Positions 59,038 to 64,000 of a stretch of 64,000 nt of DNA are shown in pieces. The DNA comes from Lawsonibacter faecis (GTDB taxonomy: Bacteria > Bacillota > Clostridia > Oscillospirales > Oscillospiraceae). The notes below the pieces were generated by a model, which saw only the letters and a list, made by a program, of their open reading frames with translations, was not told the origin of the DNA and made no database searches. The position numbers were made by a program, and so were the translations under genes. The stretch covers positions 1 to 64,000 of the forward strand of contig NZ_JACOPQ010000006.1 of NCBI RefSeq assembly GCF_014287675.1, given 5' to 3'. Numbering within the stretch: the stretch's first letter is position 1; the number at the start of each line of letters is the position of its first letter.

Positions 59038-60243
59038 CTACAGCACCACCGGGCCGCTGGTCCACTCCAGGCCGCAGGGGCGGACGCCGGGGGAACAGAG
59101 GGCGTAGAGGTCCGTGCAGCGGCTCTCCAGCTCAAAGAGCTTCCGCCCCTCCTCCCCCAGCTTTTTCGCGTGGGCGGGCTTGACGACGACAGGCAGACGG
59201 CAGGTCTTCTCCATCCGCCGCAGGAGGAGCCGCCCCGCGCCGTTCATGCCCAGTACACGCACGTAGGGCACCCGGCTGGGAATCACGTCCCGCCGCAGTT
59301 CCAGCCAGGCCCGGAGGACCAACCGCCGGATGCGGGCATGGGCGTACCGCTTGGTCTTGGCCAGAGCATAGACCTCGGCCAGGGAGCAGCCCCGGCGGGC
59401 CGCCTCCGCCATGCGGTGGGAGAGGCCCTCCGAGGCGCCGCCGTCGGGCAGGGCGGCAAAGTCGGCCTCGCTCATGGTCCGCAGCTTGGCCAGGACGGCC
59501 CGCTCGCAGTTCATGAGGCTGGCCGGAGCATGGGCGAAAGCCGTCCCGCGGGTAAGAACCTCCGCCGTGGACTGGGGCACCCAGGCCGCCGCCCCCTCCA
59601 TGTCACCGGCATAAATCAGTTCCCGCACCGCCGTGGCCGAGGCAAAGCCCCCTTCGGGGCTGGCAGCGTCGTGGCGGGCGCCCCGGCGTGAGACCGCCAT
59701 GGGCTCCAGCGGAGCGTTCAGGGTGCGCAGGGCTTTGAGGTACTCCACGGCCAGGTTATTGTTTGGCCCGGAGAGGCAACCGGCCGCCTCTCCAATCAGG
59801 CTGGCCGCCGCCCGCTGCCGGGCGGCGGCAAAGGAGGTGTTCCTGCCCGCCTCCCGTCCCAGGGCCTCCCGATACGCCGGGGTGAGCAGACAATCCGCAG
59901 CCGCGGTCAGGTCCTCGATATGTCCGTCCTCACAGCCGAAGGAGAGGGCGTCCACCACACCCGTGGCGCTTAGTACCTCCACCGCGCCCCGGGCGAACCC
60001 CTCCGCCGACGAGACGGCCCAGGGGGTGGGCAGTTCCAGCACAAGGTCGGCCCCGCCCAGGAGGGCGCACTCCGCCCGCGCCCATTTGTCCAGGACGGCG
60101 GCCTCTCCCCTCTGGACGAAATTGCCGCTCATGACGCAGACCACCGCACCCTCCGCCCCCAGCCGCCGCCGGGTCTCGGCCAGATGAAAGGCATGGCCCA
60201 GATGGAAGGGATTATACTCCGCCACGACCCCCGCGACGCGCAT
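59038..60243 (-). CDS. tmcAL: tRNA(Met) cytidine acetate ligase
   Basis: 401 aa from the ATG with GGAGGTG 7 nt upstream. Nucleotidyltransferase-like enzyme that uses acetate and ATP to acetylate the wobble cytidine of elongator tRNA-Met. Motifs: VVAEYNPFHLGHAFHL (HxGH), VCVMSGNFVQRGEAAVLDKW, LVLELPTPWAVSSAEGFA and GPNNNLAVEYLKAL. It is divergent from ackA, and acetate kinase makes and uses acetate, a fitting neighbour though co-regulation is not shown. Confidence 0.93.
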   Translation of the reverse strand: MRVAGVVAEYNPFHLGHAFHLAETRRRLGAEGAVVCVMSGNFVQRGEAAVLDKWARAECALLGGADLVLELPTPWAVSSAEGFARGAVEVLSATGVVDALSFGCEDGHIEDLTAAADCLLTPAYREALGREAGRNTSFAAARQRAAASLIGEAAGCLSGPNNNLAVEYLKALRTLNAPLEPMAVSRRGARHDAASPEGGFASATAVRELIYAGDMEGAAAWVPQSTAEVLTRGTAFAHAPASLMNCERAVLAKLRTMSEADFAALPDGGASEGLSHRMAEAARRGCSLAEVYALAKTKRYAHARIRRLVLRAWLELRRDVIPSRVPYVRVLGMNGAGRLLLRRMEKTCRLPVVVKPAHAKKLGEEGRKLFELESRCTDLYALCSPGVRPCGLEWTSGPVVL

Positions 60244-60289
60244 AGAGAGCACCTCCAGACAAGATTTCCGCTTAAATTTCAAAAAAAGG

Positions 60290-60318
60290 TTGTTCTTTCC
60301 GGGAAAAGAGGCTAAAAT
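60290..60318 (+). promoter_or_regulatory. Promoter of ackA
   Basis: TTGTTC (60290-60295), 17 bp, TAAAAT (60313-60318), about 80 bp before the ATG. Confidence 0.75.
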
Positions 60319-60400
60319 ATATCTGCTATTCTACTACAGAACCGTCCGGCCCGCAAGCCGGACGAAATTTTGTGAGTGAAAAAAAGGAGAGACAGCATAC

Positions 60401-61600
60401 ATGAAGGTACTCGTCATCAACGCAGGCAGCTCTTCCCTGAAGTATCAGCTGATGGACCCCGCCACACGGGATGTACTGGCGAAGGGTCTGTGCGAGCGCA
60501 TCGGCATCGACGGCCGCCTGACCCATAAGGTCCCCGCCAAGGACCAGAAGTTTGAGGCCGAGATCGCCATGCCCACCCACGCCGAGGCGATCCAGTCCGT
60601 CCTGTCCGCCCTGCTCAGCAGCGATCACGGCGTAATCGCCAGCATGGATGAGATCGATGCGGTGGGCCACCGCGTGCTCCACGGCGGCATGGCGTTCACG
60701 GAGAGCTGCATCATCGACGACGCCTGCATTGAGGCCATCAAGGAGTGCATCCCCCTGGGTCCCCTGCACAATCCCGCCAACCTGATGGGCATCGAGGCCT
60801 GCCAAAAGGTCATGCCCAAGACCCCTCAGGTGGCCGTGTTCGACACCGCCTTCCACATGACCATGCCCGAGAAGGCCTATACCTATGCCATCCCCTACGA
60901 GTATTACGAGAAGGACAAGGTCCGCCGCTACGGCTTCCACGGCACCTCCCACCGCTATGTGTCCGCCCGGGCCGCCGCCGTCATGGGCCGCGACCCCAAG
61001 GGGCTGAAGCTCATCTCCTGCCACCTCGGCAACGGCTCCTCCCTGGCCGCCATCGTGGACGGCAAGTGCGTGGACACCACAATGGGCCTGGGCCCTCTGG
61101 CCGGCGTACCCATGGGCACCCGCGCGGGCGATATCGACGCCACCATCATGGAGTACCTGATGGATAAGTACGGCTACTCCATCAAGGAGATGCTGACCAT
61201 CCTCAACAAGAAGTCCGGCGTGCTGGGCATCTCCGGCGTGTCCTCCGACTTCCGCGACCTGGAGAGCGCCGCCGCCCAGGGCAATCACCGCGCTCAGCTG
61301 GCCCTGGACGTCTTCTACTATGACGTGAAGAAGTTCATCGGCTCCTATGCCGCCGCCATGGGCGGCGTGGACGGCATCATCTTCACCGCCGGCGTGGGCG
61401 AGAACGCCGCCTCCACCCGTATGGCCATCGCCTCCGGCCTTGAGTATATGGGCGTGAAGATGGACGCGGAGAAGAACAATACCCGCGGCAAGGAGGCCGT
61501 CATCTCCGCCGACGACTCCAAGGTCACGGTCATGGTCATCCCCACCGATGAGGAGCTCATGATCGCTTCCGATACTGCGGAGATTGTCTCCAAGCTGTAA
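60401..61600 (+). CDS. ackA: Acetate kinase
   Basis: 399 aa, full length; AAAGGAGAGA precedes the ATG. Interconverts acetyl phosphate + ADP and acetate + ATP. Motifs: VLVINAGSSSLKYQL, GHRVLHGG, FDTAFHMTMP, RRYGFHGTSHRYV, GNGSSLAAI, GENAA and a typical C-terminus. Main ATP-yielding step of fermentation in such anaerobes. Directly after the stop codon the last 21 codons of the gene recur three more times, each separated by a 141-143 bp element. Confidence 0.98.
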   Translation: MKVLVINAGSSSLKYQLMDPATRDVLAKGLCERIGIDGRLTHKVPAKDQKFEAEIAMPTHAEAIQSVLSALLSSDHGVIASMDEIDAVGHRVLHGGMAFTESCIIDDACIEAIKECIPLGPLHNPANLMGIEACQKVMPKTPQVAVFDTAFHMTMPEKAYTYAIPYEYYEKDKVRRYGFHGTSHRYVSARAAAVMGRDPKGLKLISCHLGNGSSLAAIVDGKCVDTTMGLGPLAGVPMGTRAGDIDATIMEYLMDKYGYSIKEMLTILNKKSGVLGISGVSSDFRDLESAAAQGNHRAQLALDVFYYDVKKFIGSYAAAMGGVDGIIFTAGVGENAASTRMAIASGLEYMGVKMDAEKNNTRGKEAVISADDSKVTVMVIPTDEELMIASDTAEIVSKL

Positions 61601-61742
61601 GCCGGCCTGATACCGGGTGGGGATGACCATACCAAGCGTTTTGGTCCCCCCGCGCGGCCAAAACCTTGATGCCGGGCGGATTCACTCCGCCCAGGCAGAT
61701 AAAGGAAACCGGGGGTCCCCAAAATCTTTGGTTTTGGGGCGC
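61601..61742 (+). repeat. Structured 3'-flank element (family A), first ackA copy
   Basis: Hairpins in order: GTTTTGG...CCAAAAC, then TTGATGCC, GGGCGGA-TTCAC-TCCGCCC, AGGCAGATAAA, GGGGGTCCCC, and CCCCAAAA...TTTTGGGG whose loop differs between copies. The middle part matches the element after rubrerythrin at 29345-29450 in order, direction relative to the gene and conserved bases. Confidence 0.85.
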
Positions 61743-61805
61743 ATCCCCACCGGTGAGGAGCTCATGATCGCTTCCGATACCGCCGAGATTGTCTCCAAGC
61801 TGTAA

Positions 61806-61948
61806 GCCGGCCTGATACCGGGTGGGGATGACCATACCAAGCGTTTTGGCCCCCCCCGCGCGGCCAAAACCTTGATGCCGGGCGGATTCACTCCGCCCAG
61901 GCAGATAAAGGAAACCGGGGGTCCCCAAAATCTCTGGTTTTGGGGCGC
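61806..61948 (+). repeat. Structured 3'-flank element (family A), second ackA copy
   Basis: Same as the first copy with one extra C in the C-run (CCCCCCCCGCG) and a TCTCTGG loop in the last hairpin. Confidence 0.85.
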
Positions 61949-62011
61949 ATCCCCACCGATGAGGAGCTCATGATCGCTTCCGATACTGCGGAGATTGTCT
62001 CCAAGCTGTAA

Positions 62012-62152
62012 GCCGGCCTGATACCGGGTGGGGATGACCATACCAAGCGTTTTGGCCCCCCCGCGCGGCCAAAACCTTGATGCCGGGCGGATTCATTCCG
62101 CCCAGGCAGATAAAGAAAACCGGGGGTCCCCAAAACAGAGATTTTGGGGCGC
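62012..62152 (+). repeat. Structured 3'-flank element (family A), third ackA copy
   Basis: Same layout; hairpin II reads GGGCGGA-TTCAT-TCCGCCC and the last loop is CAGAGA, the most diverged of the three. Confidence 0.85.
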
Positions 62153-62228
62153 ATCCCCACCGATGAGGAGCTCATGATCGCTTCCGATACCGCCGAGAGC
62201 GTCTCCAAGCTGTAAGAGTGTTCGCCTG

Positions 62229-62260
62229 AGCGGACCGGGTGCTTCGGCATCCGGTCCGCT
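62229..62260 (+). terminator. Terminator after the ackA array
   Basis: AGCGGACCGG pairs with CCGGTCCGCT, followed by TTATTATTT, 14 bp after the last ackA-type stop codon. From here to 62442 I see no gene. Confidence 0.85.
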
Positions 62261-62442
62261 TTATTATTTGGTATCGGGCCGCCGGACCTCTTCCATGCCT
62301 GACCATCAGCGTGTCGCCTTCCTGTCATCCCTCCGACGGCGGGCCCTCAGGGCTTTCAGTTCCCGCGAGAGCCGCCCTGTTCCCCACAATTCCCGTTGTG
62401 CATTCCGCTCAGCCGTGGTACACTGTTTCCCAGGTGATCAAA

Positions 62443-64000
62443 ATGATACGGATTCAGAATATCCCCCTCCCTATCGGCGGCGGGATGGAACAACTGAAAA
62501 AACGCGCCGCGCGGGTTCTCGGGGTCTCCCCGGACACCATCCGGAAGCTCTCCCTGGTGCGGCAGTCCATCGACGCGCGGAAGAAGAACGACGTGCACTA
62601 TGTCTGCACGGTGAACGTGACTGCGGACGATGAGCCCGCCCTGGTGCGCCGCGCCAAGAGCGGCAGTGTGACCCTGGCTGAGCCCCGGCCCTACGTCTTT
62701 CCCCCGGTGCGGCGGGACTCCAGGCTGCCGCCGGTGGTGGTGGGAATGGGCCCGGCGGGGCTCTTCGCCGCTCTCTATCTGGCCAGGAACGGCGTCCCCT
62801 CCGTCGTACTGGAGCGGGGCCGGCCTGTGGAGGAGCGGACGGGGGACGTGGAGCACTTCTGGCGCACTGGGGAGATCTGCGCCGCCTCCAACGTCCAGTT
62901 CGGCGAGGGAGGCGCGGGCACCTTCTCCGACGGCAAGCTGACCACCGGCATCCATGACCCCCGCATCGCCACGGTGCTGGAGTCCCTGGCCGCCGCGGGC
63001 GCGCCGGAGGACATCCAATACCAGCACAAGCCCCACATCGGCACCGACGTGCTCCGTACGGTGGTAAAACATATCCGGGAGGAGCTTCTCCGCCTGGGGT
63101 GTGACGTACGCTTCGGTCATAAGCTCACCGGGCTGGATGTGCGTGACGGCAACCTCTCCTCCATCCGGGCGGAGGGACCCCAGGGTCCCTATGACCTGCC
63201 CTGCGACGCACTGGTGCTGGCCCCCGGCCATTCGGCCCGGGACACCTTTCAAATGCTGTTTGACGCGGGGGTGCCCATGGCCCCCAAGCCCTTCGCCGTG
63301 GGCGTACGCATTGAGCACAGCCAGTCTGCGGTGTCCCAGGCCCAATTCGGCCCGGCCTGGGAGCGGCTGCCCGCCGCCGACTACAAGCTCTCCTGCCATC
63401 TGCCCGACGGCCGCAGCGCCTTTACCTTCTGCGTCTGCCCCGGGGGTGAGGTGGTGGCCGCCGCCTCTGAGCCGGGGCGGCTGGTAACCAACGGCATGAG
63501 CTGCCGGGCAAGGGACGGGGCCAACATCAACGGCGGCTTCCTGGTGGGGGTCTCCCCCGCCGACTACGCATCGGACCATCCCTTGGCGGGCGCCGCCTTC
63601 CAGTCCCGGTGGGAGGAGGCCGCCTTTGCCCTGGGGGGCGGGGATTTCCGCGCTCCCGCCCAGACGGTGGGGGATTTCCTGGCCGGAACGCCCTCCAGAA
63701 AGCTGGGTGCCGTCCAGCCCACCTACCGGCCCGGCGTGACCCCCGGTGATCTATCCCAATGCCTGCCCGCCTTTGTCACGGACACCCTCCGCGCCGCCCT
63801 GCCGCTCTTCGACCGCAGGCTGCGGGGCTTCGCAAGCCCGGACGCCCTGCTCACCGGCGTGGAGACCCGCTCCTCCTCCCCCGTCCGCGTCCTGCGTGAC
63901 GAGGGCTGCCGCTCGCCCATCCGGGGGCTGTACCCCTGCGGCGAGGGGGCGGGCTATGCAGGAGGTATTATGAGCGCCGCAGTGGACGGCATCCGCGTGG
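62443..64000 (+). CDS. FAD-dependent oxidoreductase (COG2509-like), 3' end outside the window
   Basis: At least 519 codons; runs off the end without a stop. ATG with AGGTGATC upstream. A small N-terminal alpha/beta domain (1-85: MIRIQNIPLPIGGG) precedes the FAD-binding Rossmann motif VVVGMGPAGLFAALYLARNG and VVLERGRPVEERT. Then FGEGGAGTFSDGKLTTG, ALVLAPGHSARDTF and RGLYPCGEGAGYAGGI are typical of this uncharacterised dehydrogenase family. Substrate unknown. Confidence 0.9.
   Translation, partial: MIRIQNIPLPIGGGMEQLKKRAARVLGVSPDTIRKLSLVRQSIDARKKNDVHYVCTVNVTADDEPALVRRAKSGSVTLAEPRPYVFPPVRRDSRLPPVVVGMGPAGLFAALYLARNGVPSVVLERGRPVEERTGDVEHFWRTGEICAASNVQFGEGGAGTFSDGKLTTGIHDPRIATVLESLAAAGAPEDIQYQHKPHIGTDVLRTVVKHIREELLRLGCDVRFGHKLTGLDVRDGNLSSIRAEGPQGPYDLPCDALVLAPGHSARDTFQMLFDAGVPMAPKPFAVGVRIEHSQSAVSQAQFGPAWERLPAADYKLSCHLPDGRSAFTFCVCPGGEVVAAASEPGRLVTNGMSCRARDGANINGGFLVGVSPADYASDHPLAGAAFQSRWEEAAFALGGGDFRAPAQTVGDFLAGTPSRKLGAVQPTYRPGVTPGDLSQCLPAFVTDTLRAALPLFDRRLRGFASPDALLTGVETRSSSPVRVLRDEGCRSPIRGLYPCGEGAGYAGGIMSAAVDGIRV

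Larger units (their letters stand above)
61538..62215 (+). repeat. Tandem array: four ackA 3' ends separated by three family A elements
   Basis: Stop codons of the four gene ends fall at 61600, 61805, 62011 and 62215, giving periods of 205, 206 and 204 bp. Each unit has about 63 bp of ackA end (from ATCCCCACC to the TAA) plus a 141-143 bp element: 61601-61742, 61806-61948, 62012-62152. The elements are almost identical except for loop bases. The last gene end has a diverged penultimate codon set (GAGAGCGTC for GAGATTGTC) and is followed by a normal terminator, so it may be the ancestral end. Confidence 0.93.

Noticed and set aside
61538..62215. CRISPR array
   Set aside because: Period of about 205 bp with almost the entire unit repeated and no unique spacers; no cas genes nearby.
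61345..62328. Minus-strand open frames across the ackA 3' repeats (translations with repeated LYLPGR and SARHQGFG blocks)
   Set aside because: The repeat in the translation merely reflects the DNA tandem repeat, and each copy keeps the ackA end in the sense direction. No start signals.

Overview
The window looks like a chromosomal segment of a strictly anaerobic, high-GC Clostridia member, most like gut Oscillospiraceae (Flavonifractor, Intestinimonas or Lawsonibacter type). The signs are GC-rich genes with AGGAGG ribosome sites, a Cys T-box, an S-box-like SAM leader, rubrerythrin and superoxide reductase, acetate kinase, a formate dehydrogenase and corrinoid methyl transfer proteins. Genus placement is inference from gene content and style. 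I saw no rRNA or tRNA gene and no CRISPR array.

Layout. 1-3.2 kb: a sugar-type ABC importer (permease fragment and binding lipoprotein) divergent from an AraC regulator. 3.3-5.1 kb: an MtaA/UroD-like methyltransferase and a corrinoid protein. 5.3-10.5 kb: an NAD-linked formate dehydrogenase operon (NuoE-like, NuoF-like, Cys-type FdhA, FdhD). 10.5-12.05 kb: a retron, with a promoter, an msr-msd RNA bounded by 11-nt inverted repeats, and a stand-alone reverse transcriptase. 12-16 kb: CutC, a duplicated transglutaminase-like protein and a hydrolase. 16-25 kb: two MarR-controlled heterodimeric ABC exporters. 25-27.5 kb: a T-box-controlled cysE-cysS operon. 27.8-31.2 kb: a deacetylase lipoprotein, rubrerythrin, superoxide reductase and a small lipoprotein. 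31.2-33.4 kb: a BlaI/BlaR-like pair whose sensor carries an M23 domain.

33.6-42.7 kb: an iron-uptake locus (feoA, feoB, DtxR-like regulator). Its feoB is cut in two by a 6.45-kb element holding a large serine recombinase, a 46-aa ORF and a secreted sialidase with S-layer homology repeats. An 8-bp core is present at both ends, and joining the halves at that core restores an intact FeoB frame. 43-51 kb: NlpC/P60 protein, a beta-helix lipoprotein, a lone tyrosine recombinase, an ECF sigma/anti-sigma pair and a two-part chromate transporter. 51-54.4 kb: O-antigen-ligase-like and glycosyltransferase genes plus a low-GC orphan. 54.4-57.3 kb: the SAM cycle (metK with a SAM-type leader, ahcY). 57.5-64 kb: a rhomboid-like zinc-ribbon protein, GNAT, TmcAL, ackA and a FAD oxidoreductase running off the end.

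The most unusual non-coding signal is a structured element of about 135-143 bp placed after gene 3' ends, each time followed by another copy of the gene's own 3' end. It occurs three times in tandem after ackA (period 204-206 bp) and once after rubrerythrin (period 210 bp). The two loci share a two-hairpin core with compensatory base changes. A second multi-hairpin family lies after fdhD and after the AraC gene.
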